Shown: positions 8,352-18,306 of the stretch, one piece after another
How the letters are laid out: every line of letters starts with the position of its first letter
Position numbering within the stretch: the stretch's first letter is position 1
DNA from: Rhynchopus sp. YZ270_cl-10
Lineage: Eukaryota > Euglenozoa > Diplonemea > Diplonemida > Diplonemidae
Assembly (NCBI GenBank): GCA_964035575.1
Contig: OZ037837.1
Location: 1,488,001-1,552,000, forward strand
DNA: 64,000 nucleotides
Direction: 5' to 3'
Made by a program: the position numbers and the translations under genes
Notes under the pieces: generated by a model
What the model was told of the DNA's origin: nothing
Database searches by the model: none
What the model saw: only the letters and a program-made list of their open reading frames with translations

Positions 8352-9458
8352 ATGGATGTGACCTTTGTGCTGGAAGAGTCAGGCGTGACTGCGACAGTGG
8401 AGGTGCCGTGCGAGGCGGACGCTGCAGCGGCAAAGGAGGTTGCGTGCACGGCGCTTGCTGTCTCGCCTGCGTCTGTCGAGATGCGCATCGGCACGCAGGT
8501 GCTGGAGGGGACGTGCCGTTTGCAGGACACTGCGTTTGATGCAGGGGTGCAGGTTGTGCTTGCCCGCCCTCGCTTGGCCGACATCAAGTGTCCTGCTGAG
8601 TACCTTCTCGCGCATATGGGAGACTTGACGCTGTCACGTTGTGGAACGCTCTGCGTCTATAGTCATGGGAGGAGGCATGTTGGCGGCTTCGACACAGAAA
8701 CCTTTGACACTGTCTTCTCGTTCAAAGTGGGCGCATGCGAAGCAGTTGTTGCGCCTGCCATCTCACGGTGCAAGACACGCTGCTACCTGGCGTGTGAGGA
8801 TTGCCTTCTCGTGGTTGCGCTTCCGGGAGGGGAGGTGGTCCGCAAAGTAGACGTCCCCTCGTACGACGTGTTCGCGGGTGGCAGTGTTGTTGTCTCGAAG
8901 GGCAAAGACGGCGTCTCTGTGTACGACGAAGACCTGACGTTGCTCCGCACTCTCTCGCACGAAGGGTGTAATGGAGTGGCTGTGTCGGACTGTGGTGGGT
9001 GGGTGATCACCTCCTCCCACTTTCAGAAGGCACGTCTGTGGGATGTGAACACAGGTGAAGCTGTGGCATGTGTGCCTGCCTGGCGGAGGTACGGAGTGGC
9101 GCTTTCACGGTCTGCATCTGTCTTTGCTGTGGGGCAGGGAAACAGCGTGCACCTCTATGATTGGAGTGGTGCGGCACTTCGCAGTGTTGATGTGGGTGAG
9201 AATACTATCGAGCGCATGCAGTTCACCCCGTGTGGGAAGTACCTTGTGTACCACGAAGAATATAATGATCGCAGGACACGCCTGCACCAGTACGATGTGG
9301 CAACCATGTCCTGTGTGCGTGTATTCTCAGGTCCCTTTGCATTTTCATTTGCGATATCGCCGTGTTCACGCGTTGTCGTGGCTGTACAACCATATGGGGG
9401 CATTGTGACACGGCATCTGTACCCACACAACAGTGAGTGCGGAGGGGAGGCAGAGTAG
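8352..9458 (+). CDS. UBL-WD40 propeller protein, copy 5 (subgroup A)
   Basis: The 368-residue product has the UBL domain (1-75) and about seven blades with VYDEDLTLL, RLWDVNTG, LYDWSGAALR and QYDVATMSC closing strands. It is closest to copy 6 along the propeller and both end in HNSECGGEAE. An AATAAA at 9498-9503, 40 bp after the stop, is a likely polyadenylation signal. The downstream 240 bp resemble the sequence after copy 6, so gene and flanks were duplicated together. Intracellular location is likely since there is no signal peptide or membrane segment. Binding partner unknown. Confidence 0.86.
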   Translation: MDVTFVLEESGVTATVEVPCEADAAAAKEVACTALAVSPASVEMRIGTQVLEGTCRLQDTAFDAGVQVVLARPRLADIKCPAEYLLAHMGDLTLSRCGTLCVYSHGRRHVGGFDTETFDTVFSFKVGACEAVVAPAISRCKTRCYLACEDCLLVVALPGGEVVRKVDVPSYDVFAGGSVVVSKGKDGVSVYDEDLTLLRTLSHEGCNGVAVSDCGGWVITSSHFQKARLWDVNTGEAVACVPAWRRYGVALSRSASVFAVGQGNSVHLYDWSGAALRSVDVGENTIERMQFTPCGKYLVYHEEYNDRRTRLHQYDVATMSCVRVFSGPFAFSFAISPCSRVVVAVQPYGGIVTRHLYPHNSECGGEAE

Positions 9459-9700
9459 TGATGAATATACTCCAGGGTCCCAACAACCCAGACCCTCAAT
9501 AAACACCCCCCAAGAAACTCTCCCTTCAGCCCTGTTGCTGTTTTTCTCTTGTTTTCCTGCCACAGGTTTCCGCCCGCCTCACACGCTGCCCATGGGTCTC
9601 TTGAATTTCTTCATGCGTTCAATGAAATCATTTGTGTAGAAATGTTTCGGGGATTTATTATTTTCAAATAAACCCCCTCTAGCCTGCTCTTCCCGTGCCC
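9459..9700 (+). repeat. 3' segmental duplication shared with 19432-19620
   Basis: Both copies contain AGACCCTCAA, TTTTTCTCTTGTTTTCC and CCTCACACGCTGCCCATG in order. Together with copies 5 and 6 and their 5' ends they define one duplicated block. No coding sequence is seen. Confidence 0.5.
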
Positions 9701-9959
9701 TTTACCCGGGGGGATAATTTCAAGGGGACAATTTCACGGGGGTGGGTCGGAACAAGAGTGGGTGGAAACGCTTGCGGGCAGGGGTGTCTTATGGCCCTTA
9801 AGTTATGCGACGGCAACAGGCGGCTGGCCTGGGTGTGCACAAAATGGCCTAACTATGTTTTATGTTTCTTTGCGTTTCTGCCTCTCGCCTCGCTTCTTTG
9901 TTGTGCATCACAACATCCAAAGACTGGACCCTTTCTCCACCATCACCTTTCCCCCCTTT

Positions 9960-10160
9960 GCACAACACTCCAACACCAAAACCAACAGGTCTGAGGCCAA
10001 AGGGGGCCGGGGTTTATCTTAGTTTCAGGGTCTTTTTATTTATCCATTTTCTTGTTTCTCCTTAACTCCCTTTTTTGTTGACATCCACTCCTTCATTCTA
10101 CCTACCCTTCTTCTTCCTCTCCTCTCCTTTTCTCTCTTTTTTAATTTTAATAAATGCCCC
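9960..10160 (+). repeat. ~190-bp dispersed repeat
   Basis: The stretch from CAACACCAAAACCAACAGGT to TTTTTTAATTTTA is almost identical to 17762-17945. It is pyrimidine-rich in its second half. It sits in front of a possible gene here and after a NACHT gene there, so it is a mobile or duplicated segment, not a gene-specific leader. Confidence 0.6.
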
Positions 10161-10243
10161 CTCGGGCAAGCCCTGGGGGGGGACACATTCTCTGTCTCTG
10201 TCACTCTCCTTTGCAGGCTATGTTGAGCCTACGTCTGTTGTAG

Positions 10244-10903
10244 GTGATGGTGGACCCCCTTCACCACCGTCTCCGTCTACCTCTGTTCAGACAGCACCGC
10301 CACTACCAGAACACAACACCTCTCAAGAAATCGTTGCAAGAAACCCACTGCCCGCCCTCCCCCCCGCATCCACCACCACCACCCCCACCACCACTGCCAA
10401 GCAAAGCCCCTGCATCAGAGACACTCCACCGTGCAATCTTCTTCGTCGGAATCACAGTGGTGCTGTTTTGGGGTGTTGCAGGGTTGTTCCAACTGAGCCT
10501 CACCTTCCAATATTGGGTCAACAATCTGTGTTCCGAGGGGAGAGAGGGAGTGGAAGCCTGCCAGGGACTATCGTGGGGGACTCAGAGGTGTTGTTGTGTC
10601 CGTCTGCAGCGGCGTGTCGAAACGGCCTGCGGACGGGGCTGATATCGTGCAAGGCGATTACGTTGTTTGTCGCTGTTCGTGTTGATGCTGTTCTTCCATT
10701 CGGTGTCTGTGCAAAAGCCGCTGTACACCTTGGTGGCGTTGGTGGTATCGCGACACTCTGATTTGTGTACGTTGTCTCCGCAGGGTGATTGTGCATTCTA
10801 TGTGTCGCTGGCATCGTACGTTGGTCAGCTGGACCTGCTTGCATCAATAACGTGGCTTTGTATTTGCCGCTCTTTAGAGCATGTGTGCACACAAGGAATA
10901 TGA
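10244..10903 (+). CDS. possible two-exon membrane protein (weak)
   Basis: One frame from 10244 encodes a proline-rich stretch, then a convincing membrane segment (AIFFVGITVVLFWGVAGLF), and stops at 10642. The same frame is open again from 10643 with hydrophobic segments LSLFVLMLFFHSVSV and YVGQLDLLASITWL and ends at 10903. A 66-nt GT-AG intron at 10588-10653 would join them without a frame change and remove the stop. Start, intron and product are all uncertain. No family is recognised and it could be a decayed gene. Confidence 0.25.
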
Positions 10904-12247
10904 ATTTCAAGTGCAAATAAGTTAGGCGGATTTTGGACCTGTGGGGCATAAGTTAGAGCTGTACCGTGGGTGACCTTCATCACCAACAGGAAGTCAACAG
11001 TGAAGACCTGAGACGGCCAGAGACTGTAGTGTGCCACCAGTGTACCCCCGATGCACATCAACGAGGAAGGGGGCTGATCGAGGTCGAGTATCACCACCAT
11101 GACCCCCGTCGTGATCTTTCGTTTGCAGAGAGTCAGCACCGCGTACGTGCATTGCATGCAGGGATGCAGAGCACACAAGAGATCTGTTTGACGTACCGCT
11201 TCTGCCTCTCCTGCCTCAGAGCCTTAAGAAGGTTCAGCGCACAACGTCCGCAGGTGACAGCACAAAGGCAACTGCAATATAAACGAAGCACATTGTGCGC
11301 AGCTTCTGCTGCTTCTCACCGAGCGTCTCAGCTCTGGTCAACGTGTTGTGGGGTTAATGCAGAACTAAACACAATGGACAACTTTTTGAAGCTTCGGTAG
11401 AGATGCATTGTTTGGCTGCACAATACAACAACAGCATCGACACATGAGTGGTGCCCTATCGGGGTTAGGGGGCACAGCAGGCTCAGAGTTTACTTCTCCA
11501 CCAGGCGCAATGTGCATCGGTGTCTACTCTTCGTACAGCGCCTATGTTGCGATGAAATGCGTGCAGTAGAAGTCCCTACTTTGACGATGTGCTTGACTGC
11601 TGTTGCAAGGCGCGCCTGGGATGGCGGGTCCGTCCTTGATTGGGATTTTTGGCGATGCGACGGTTGCGGGGAAGATACCCTACGGTGCAAAAGGGCACTT
11701 TGCAGTGTTCCCCACCCGAGGCTTGTCTTACGAATGCAGTCCTGTTGAAATAGAAGAAAACAAATGCAGGATCAACTTTCACTTTCTTCCCTCCCCTGTC
11801 ACCCAGCAGAGGTGTTTGAGCTGATGCATCTCCGGAGCAATCCCAGCCTGTGGTGGGGTCACGTTCAACTATTTTGCAGCTTCGATAAGGTTGCATTTTT
11901 TTGGTATGATTACATGCAATGCCAACAGCAAATTGAACACCGTATCCTACCCCCATCCTTTTTCCATTTTTCTAATCCGGTGGCGGGTTGGAGTAGACTC
12001 CCTTTTGTCTTGATTGTTTTTATTGCTTTATTGTTTGTGGGGGTGGGGGGAAAACATAAAAAGGAAAAGTAGGGTGCGGTTTCAATTTCTGCACTAAGCC
12101 ATCGGGATTCCCTCGAAATGGGTGTCGAGGTGATGTTGCTGACGCAACTAGGATTCTTCTTGTCTTCTCCTTCTTCCCACACCACACAAACAGGGATAAC
12201 ACACCAACCTTTGTGAACAAACACACAACATATTTTGTTTCAGGAAG
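10904..12247. other. gap with no supported gene; leader of NACHT copy 1 at the end
   Basis: Short frames on both strands (for example 10966-11400 plus, 10825-11178 minus, 11603-11824 plus) overlap each other and show no family signature. Small exons of a multi-exon gene cannot be excluded. From about 12150 the sequence matches the leaders of the other two NACHT genes. Confidence 0.3.
12150..12247 (+). promoter_or_regulatory. NACHT copy 1 leader with splice-acceptor-like CAG
   Basis: A pyrimidine run (CTTCTCCTTCTTCCCAC), ACAGGGATAACACACCAACC and finally TTTTGTTTCAG lie just 4 nt before the ATG at 12248. The same order stands before the copies at 34155 and 62354. It reads as a 3' splice site of a leader intron or a trans-splice acceptor. 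The donor is not identified. Confidence 0.45.
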
Positions 12248-15200
12248 ATGGGATCCGGAGCGTCGAAGCCTGAAAAGGACGAGATTGCAAAGGGAATTAC
12301 TGGGAAGGAGAGGCCCGTGGACGCAGTGGACAGCGCGGACGGGAGGACAATGCTGCACAGTGCCGTGCTTGCGGGGGACGTGGAGGCAGTGCGATTTCTT
12401 GTGGAGAACGGGGCACGGAACGTGCGTGACAGGGACGGGAAGGTGCCGCTGTGGTACGCACTGCAGCACAGAGACGCGGATGTGCGGGGCCGACTTGAGG
12501 CGGAGCTGGGGGCGCATGCAGCAGAGATCCTTGGTGAGGTGGAGGATGCTGTGCAGGTGTACCTCACTGACGGTGTCGCCACAACAACAACAGCAACAAC
12601 AAGAACAGGTGTGGCGGTGGAACGGAGCAGTGGAGATGCAACGACAGCACCTCTTACTGACCCTCACATGGACATGGCGAAAGACACGAACACCTCGACT
12701 GGAGACAGGCACCTGGGAGAGGACGATCTTGACGGGGACACAGGTGCACTGTGGCACACAGACGGACGGAAGGTGGAGTGGCTGCGGAAGACAGAGGACG
12801 ACAGCAACAAGAACAGCAGTGGAGGTGAAGACCTGCTGTGCTGGCTGCGTGGTCTTCCTAAGGTGGATCCGCCGTTGGGCTATACAAATGAACACGTGCG
12901 GCACATGGAGGCGGGGTTCCGTGTGGTGTGCAAGCGTCTGCTGGAGGACATGAGAGGACGGAGGGAGGCTGCGGGGACACATGGTGGACACGTGGAGGTG
13001 GAGGACTGGATGGCGGCACGCGACCCGTTTGAGCTGCTGCTGTCGGGGTTCCTGTTCACGTCTGACTGCGTGGAGTATGTGCTGGACAGCGGCGGGGATG
13101 TTGTGTGCGACGAAAAGGGCACACCGCAGATTGCGAAAGGGCCTGACGGGAAGCTGCGGTACATCAAACTGACGGAGCGGGCTGTGCTGGACAACCACGG
13201 GAGTGCTGCTGATGTGAAATCACAGTCGCTTGCGCTGTACATGACGATGAACACTGCGATGCGTGCTGTGGGTCAGCTGGCTGCGGTGAAGGAGTGGAAG
13301 GGGACACCTGAGAAGACAGCACCGAACGTGTTTGAGCTGTCGCCCGCACCCCCGCAGCTGCACGTGATTGCGACCTTTGCGCCGCTGATCTGTGGTCTGG
13401 ACCGGCTGATTGGGAGCCGTCGGAAGCAGCTGCGGACTGTGTTCCGCGGGATCAATGTGAACGTGTCTGCGAAGTACGCGCTGAATACACACATTGTGTG
13501 GAACTGCTTCACGTCGACAACACTGAAGCGGGATGTGGCTCGGAGCTTCATGTACGGGAAGGGTGGCACGTTCTTTGTGGTGGTGGCGAAGGAGGGTGCT
13601 GCAGACGTGAAGTTCTCGTCTGTGTATGCTTCGGAGGACGAGCTGCTGTACACAGCGAACATTGAGTACCGTGTGCAGTGGAAGCTTTCGCCGACGTTGC
13701 TGCGGATGATGGGGCTGCGCTTTGACGTGATTGTGATGCAGGAGGTGTGTTCTGGTGTGGGTAAGGGTGTGGGTGAGACGAGTGCGGCTGAGCAGGTGGG
13801 CGCGCTGCAGGAGGTGATGGGACACACAGTCGCGTTCTTCAAGGACTACCTTGCGCAGTACGTGGAGGGGCGTGTGGGGGACGACACACGTGTGGATGAG
13901 TCGGAGACACGTCCGCTGATGGAGGAGGTGCGGAGGTGGCTTCGTGCACGTGGAGGTGGAGGTGGAGGTGGGAAGCAGATGTCTTCCGTGTGCACACAGG
14001 CAGCAGCGGGCACAGAGCGCAAGCCTGGTGTGGAGGCGAGAGAAGAAAGTCAAGGGACGTGTGGTGTGCTGTGTGTGATCGGAGAAGGAGGGAGCGGGAA
14101 GACGTCTGCTTCGATTGCAATTCTGAGCGACCTTGCAACGTCTGCGAGGAAGAGCGAAAGCACCAGCAACGAAGACACAACGACAAACACAAACCGAAAC
14201 AGAAACAGCGTGGTGAGTGATGTGACTGCGGATGCGAAGCCGTACTTCCCTGTGTTTGTGGCGCTCCCGACTGTGAAGCAGCACCTGCTTAAGAAGGGAG
14301 GGTTGGACAGGTTTGTGCTGGAGTCGTTTGCGCTGCGGGAGGCGGACTGTGCGTTCCTTGCGGAGACGTACAAGGTGGTGCTGGTGCTGGACTCGCTGGA
14401 CGAGGTGGGGCTGACGCAGGAGGATGTGGGTGCTGTGGTGGCTGAGGGTGGCCTTCTGTGCCGGCATCCGTGGGTGGAGGCACACTGCAGCGTTGTTGTG
14501 ACTGTGCGTGGTGAGTACCTGAAGGGTGTGGACACGTCCCCGTCAGGTGTGTGCGGTGCTGGTGTATGTGCTGTGTACATGCAGCCGTTCACAGAGGTGG
14601 ATGCGAGAACGTACATCAAGCGTGCAAACACAGCCTGGGAGAAGGAGTACAAAGAGGAGAAGGAGAAGGAGAAGTCCCACAAGGAGGAGCGCACAGTCTT
14701 CGTGCGTGAGGAGGACATTGAGGGACTTGTGCAGCTGCGGAACCCGTTTGTGCTGCACATGGCGTGCCACGCGCAGTGCAGCGGGAAGGCTTCTGAGGAG
14801 GTGATCTACGAGACCTACCTGAAGACGTGGACGAAGAAGGAGATGGCGTCTGGTGGAGTTGCTGTTGCTGTTTCGGATGTGTCTTTGGAGGATGTGGTGC
14901 GTGCAGGGGAGCTTGTTGCATGCAGGATGCTGGAGACAAACGAGTGGCAGGGGACTGTGGGTGTGGCGTCGGAGGTTCTTGATTCGCAGCACGGTGTGTG
15001 TGAGGCTGTGCGGGATGTGTGCTTCCGCTGTCTGCCGTTCCGGATTGAGGACTTTGGGGAGGAGCGGAGTGCGTTCACGTTCCGGCACAAGTCGCTTGGG
15101 GAGCACCTTGCAGCACGGCGGCTTGCACGTGATCCAGCAGGGACACTGGGGACGCTGGTGCAGCGGAGCTTCAGCAAGGACTCGCAGCGTGTGCTTGGGT

Positions 15201-17470
15201 TCTTTGCGGCGCTGGTTTGTGGAGACAGTGGTCTGTACGAACGTGCCTGCACAGAGCTGCTTGCGGCTGTGAAGGCGACACGTGGCAGTTCAGGTAAAGA
15301 TGGTGGTGGGGAGGGTGCTGTGACAGCAGGGTCGAATGCAGCAGCACTGCTGGCACGTGCACGCATCCCTGTGAGTGGAGAGGACCTGAGCGGGATCCGT
15401 TTGTCGAACTGCGACCTGCGCGGGTCTCTGTTTGTGGAGACTGCGCTGACGGGCGCTTCCTTCTCGAACTGCTGGCTGGAGCACACTGAGTTCAACACCT
15501 GCGACATGGGTGGCACGATGCTGCCTGACTGCTCCCTTGGCACACCACTTCCTGTACTGCAGCATCTTGCGCATGATGTAACAGTCACACCTGATGGCAG
15601 TCAAATCGTAACAACTAGCGGTGGTGTATATGTGTGGAGCATGTCTTCTGGGGAAGAAGTGATGGTCTTGAAAGTACCATGTCACCGCACTTCTGGGGTT
15701 GCAGTAACACCTGACGGAACCCGCGTGGTTTCGTGTCTCACTGACAAAACTGTGCGTGTGTGGGATATGCACACTGGGGAGGCAGTGTTCGTCTTGGAAG
15801 GCCACGATGCTGAGGTGCTCGAAGTGGCAGTCACTCCCGACAGTTCTAAAGCTGTTTCAACTTCTTTTCGAGACGGCATCCGTGTGTGGGATCTCTCGAC
15901 GGGGATGGAAGTGCTGTCAATGAAGTCGCCTGGCATTCGCAGCATGGTTATTACCAAGGATGGAAGTCAAATAGTGACATGCTCTGAGAAGGTACTGTGC
16001 GTATGGGATCTGGTCACGGGGAAGCAGGAGAGGCAGTGGCCTTGCTGTGTGCTGTTTTCGTCTTTGCATGCACTGGCAGTCACTCCCGATGGACGCCATG
16101 TTGTTTCGTGCTCTTTTGGCGCACATCTTTGGAACCTCTCCACTGGTGCAAAGGTGATGGTGTTCCATACCGACGCTGTGTTGTCAGCAGTGGCAGTCAC
16201 TCCCGATGGATGTCTCGTGGTTGCTGGATCCCAGAGCGGCAATGTGCACGTTTGGAGCATTTCGACTGGGAAGGAGGTGACGGTGTTGCAAGGGCATACT
16301 CGTAATGTAGAAGCAGTGTCAGTATCACCAGATGGATGCCACGTGGTTTCTTGCTCATCCGACCGTACTGTTCGTGTGTGGAATATCACGAACGGGAAGG
16401 AGACACCAGATTTCAAAGGACTCTCAGGCCGGTCTGTGGCAGTGGATCCTGATGGATCTATCATTTCGTACGGTGGCAAGAGGAACTCTATCTGGAACGC
16501 ATCCACCGGCAGGCGGACACAGGTAGAAGCAGGGATACATAGATCTTCTTCTGGTGATGCTGCTGCCGTGTACCCAGATGGATCTCATGTAGTTTATTTC
16601 ACTTGCGACGACGCTGGCGAAAGGAGAGCGTGTGTGTGGGACGTTGCGACGGGGAAAGTGCAGCCTTTGTGCACAGATTCCAGTGAGTTTGCGGTGTTCT
16701 TGAAACAGTGTGGAACACTGCATTCCTTAGCAGTGTCTCCCGATGCATCTCACGTGGTGACCGGTTCAGAGTTTTCAGCGTATGTGTGGAGCATGCCGAC
16801 TGGGAAGAAGGTGTCAGAATATACAACTTGCTATTCGAGCGGACTAAAAGGAGTGGTTGTGGCTCCTGATGGAGTGCATGTGGTTTCGTGCTATATTGAT
16901 TCCACCGTACACATGTGGAAACTTCACACAGGAGAAGAGACGATGGTGTTCAAAGGACATCATGATGGTGTCTCGTACGTGACCGTTACTCGCGATGGAT
17001 CTCGTCTTGTTTCATGCTTCTCTCGCGACATAAGGGTGCGTGTGTGGGATGTTGCCAGCGGGAAGGAGGTCTTCACCTTGAAGGATGATAGTTACGTGTA
17101 CGGAGTGGACAGAGTGGCACTGACACCTGATGGAGCTCACGTGGTGTCGATTACGGCGTCAGTGAGTACGGCGGGCAGTGTGAGTGTGTGGAGCATGACC
17201 ACTGGTGAGAAGGTTGCAGAGATCAGGGGTTATTGTGATTTGTACAGCCTTGCTGTGAGCCCTGATGGACGCGAAGTGATCTGTGCTTGCGAGTTCAGCA
17301 TTGTGCGTGTGTGGACCATCTGCACTGGGGAAGACGGCACGGTTGATGGGTTGCGGCTGAAGAGAGTGATCGGTGTCCCTCCAACAGTTCCTCGTGCAGT
17401 TGGCTGTCGCAATGCTGATGCTGTGGAACCTGAACTTGCGAGACGAATTCTTTGCGAAGTCAAGAAGTGA
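12248..17470 (+). CDS. NACHT STAND receptor with ADP-ribosyltransferase and WD40 repeats, copy 1
   Basis: The 1740-residue intronless product begins MGSGASKPEK, a good N-myristoylation signal, so it probably sits at membranes. Then come an ankyrin-like repeat (30-92) and a variable linker with CAACAA-type microsatellites. An arginine-type ADP-ribosyltransferase domain (about 253-500) follows, with R400 in VFRGIN, S423 in FTSTT and E463-D-E465, the complete R-S-ExE triad. The NACHT NTPase (about 605-1030) has P-loop GEGGSGKTS (K618) and Walker B LVLDSLDE (D715, D718, E719). A pentapeptide-like strip (1042-1100) and 14 WD40 repeats (1107-1698), enough for two seven-bladed propellers, complete it. 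By analogy with STAND receptors, the propellers would sense, NACHT would switch and the transferase would act as effector. Ligand and target are not known. Confidence 0.92.
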   Translation: MGSGASKPEKDEIAKGITGKERPVDAVDSADGRTMLHSAVLAGDVEAVRFLVENGARNVRDRDGKVPLWYALQHRDADVRGRLEAELGAHAAEILGEVEDAVQVYLTDGVATTTTATTRTGVAVERSSGDATTAPLTDPHMDMAKDTNTSTGDRHLGEDDLDGDTGALWHTDGRKVEWLRKTEDDSNKNSSGGEDLLCWLRGLPKVDPPLGYTNEHVRHMEAGFRVVCKRLLEDMRGRREAAGTHGGHVEVEDWMAARDPFELLLSGFLFTSDCVEYVLDSGGDVVCDEKGTPQIAKGPDGKLRYIKLTERAVLDNHGSAADVKSQSLALYMTMNTAMRAVGQLAAVKEWKGTPEKTAPNVFELSPAPPQLHVIATFAPLICGLDRLIGSRRKQLRTVFRGINVNVSAKYALNTHIVWNCFTSTTLKRDVARSFMYGKGGTFFVVVAKEGAADVKFSSVYASEDELLYTANIEYRVQWKLSPTLLRMMGLRFDVIVMQEVCSGVGKGVGETSAAEQVGALQEVMGHTVAFFKDYLAQYVEGRVGDDTRVDESETRPLMEEVRRWLRARGGGGGGGKQMSSVCTQAAAGTERKPGVEAREESQGTCGVLCVIGEGGSGKTSASIAILSDLATSARKSESTSNEDTTTNTNRNRNSVVSDVTADAKPYFPVFVALPTVKQHLLKKGGLDRFVLESFALREADCAFLAETYKVVLVLDSLDEVGLTQEDVGAVVAEGGLLCRHPWVEAHCSVVVTVRGEYLKGVDTSPSGVCGAGVCAVYMQPFTEVDARTYIKRANTAWEKEYKEEKEKEKSHKEERTVFVREEDIEGLVQLRNPFVLHMACHAQCSGKASEEVIYETYLKTWTKKEMASGGVAVAVSDVSLEDVVRAGELVACRMLETNEWQGTVGVASEVLDSQHGVCEAVRDVCFRCLPFRIEDFGEERSAFTFRHKSLGEHLAARRLARDPAGTLGTLVQRSFSKDSQRVLGFFAALVCGDSGLYERACTELLAAVKATRGSSGKDGGGEGAVTAGSNAAALLARARIPVSGEDLSGIRLSNCDLRGSLFVETALTGASFSNCWLEHTEFNTCDMGGTMLPDCSLGTPLPVLQHLAHDVTVTPDGSQIVTTSGGVYVWSMSSGEEVMVLKVPCHRTSGVAVTPDGTRVVSCLTDKTVRVWDMHTGEAVFVLEGHDAEVLEVAVTPDSSKAVSTSFRDGIRVWDLSTGMEVLSMKSPGIRSMVITKDGSQIVTCSEKVLCVWDLVTGKQERQWPCCVLFSSLHALAVTPDGRHVVSCSFGAHLWNLSTGAKVMVFHTDAVLSAVAVTPDGCLVVAGSQSGNVHVWSISTGKEVTVLQGHTRNVEAVSVSPDGCHVVSCSSDRTVRVWNITNGKETPDFKGLSGRSVAVDPDGSIISYGGKRNSIWNASTGRRTQVEAGIHRSSSGDAAAVYPDGSHVVYFTCDDAGERRACVWDVATGKVQPLCTDSSEFAVFLKQCGTLHSLAVSPDASHVVTGSEFSAYVWSMPTGKKVSEYTTCYSSGLKGVVVAPDGVHVVSCYIDSTVHMWKLHTGEETMVFKGHHDGVSYVTVTRDGSRLVSCFSRDIRVRVWDVASGKEVFTLKDDSYVYGVDRVALTPDGAHVVSITASVSTAGSVSVWSMTTGEKVAEIRGYCDLYSLAVSPDGREVICACEFSIVRVWTICTGEDGTVDGLRLKRVIGVPPTVPRAVGCRNADAVEPELARRILCEVKK

Positions 17471-17760
17471 AAACGCACTGTTCGTACTTGCTCTTTGTGT
17501 TTGCCTCTTTTCCAAGACGAATGCAGTCTGAGTGACGAGCACGAATAGTGTTGACACTGCCTCGTGCGGTGGTGCCCTCACGCCACTGCGGGTGCGTTGT
17601 GCGAGGACAGAAGAGCGGCATATTCACACATCTTTTCCAAGATGTGTTGCGATTACACATGTGCTTTTACCACTTGGTTTTTGGAGTGTCACACACTGCC
17701 ACTTCCACATATTCATTTCCGACTTTGCTTTTCCCTGGAGTTTGGGTCTCTTGCTGTTTC
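17471..17760 (+). other. 3' flank of NACHT copy 1
   Basis: It is homologous to 39498-39845 after NACHT copy 2, including ATGCAGTCTGAGTGACGAGC and GTGTTGACACTGCCTCGTGC. It is likely 3' UTR plus duplicated flank. No AATAAA is seen close to the stop. No gene. Confidence 0.5.
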
Positions 17761-17761
17761 G

Positions 17762-17945
17762 TTTTTCCCCACAACACCAAAACCAACAGGTCTGAGGCCA
17801 AAGGGGGCCGGGGTTTATCTTAGTTTCAGGGTCTTTTTATTTATCCATTTTCTTGTTTCTCCTAACTCCCTTTTTGTTGACATCCACTCCTTCATTCTAC
17901 CTACCCTTCTTCTTCCTCTCCTCTCCTTTTCTCTCTTTTTTAATT
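17762..17945 (+). repeat. second copy of the ~190-bp dispersed repeat
   Basis: Nearly identical to 9960-10160, with a few one-base length differences in homopolymer runs, pointing to recent duplication. Confidence 0.6.
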
Positions 17946-17958
17946 TTACACCTCGTCC

Positions 17959-18100
17959 CGAGTTTTTGTCCGAGAGTAGACGGTTACTCCACCAAATAAA
18001 TCGAGCAAAAATATGGTGAACTCAGCAGAGCCCGGTTTTAAAAGTGCTAAAAACGACCTTTTCGTTTTGACGCATTGTGAGTTCCTCAAATGCAATTTTG
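17959..18100 (+). repeat. ~130-bp dispersed repeat (copy 1)
   Basis: The core ATGGTGAACTCAGCAGAGCC and the later CATTGTGAGTTCCTCAAAT recur in the same order at 28362-28516. No protein is encoded in a shared frame. Confidence 0.5.
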
Positions 18101-18306
18101 AAGGGTAAAAATTGGGGTTTTCTAAGCACAGAAAGTGTTGCTCTGTGACGGTCATTTGCGGAGACTGCAGCGCGGCAGCAACACAAGACGCGCTCCTCTC
18201 AGAGTCTTCCTCATCCCCTCCCTCCAGTGTCTGCTCCTCCCCTGACCTGCCGTAAACATATCACATCACAGTGCGTTGAACACAAAAGATCCTGATACAG
18301 AAAACA

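Noticed and set aside
13220-14485. Long minus-strand frame (421 codons) inside NACHT copy 1, and similar ones in copy 2 and in the B-box genes
   Set aside because: Shadow of the GC-rich sense codons. Composition is His/Arg/Leu/Ser low-complexity, there is no domain, and it recurs in every paralogue only because the sense strand is conserved.
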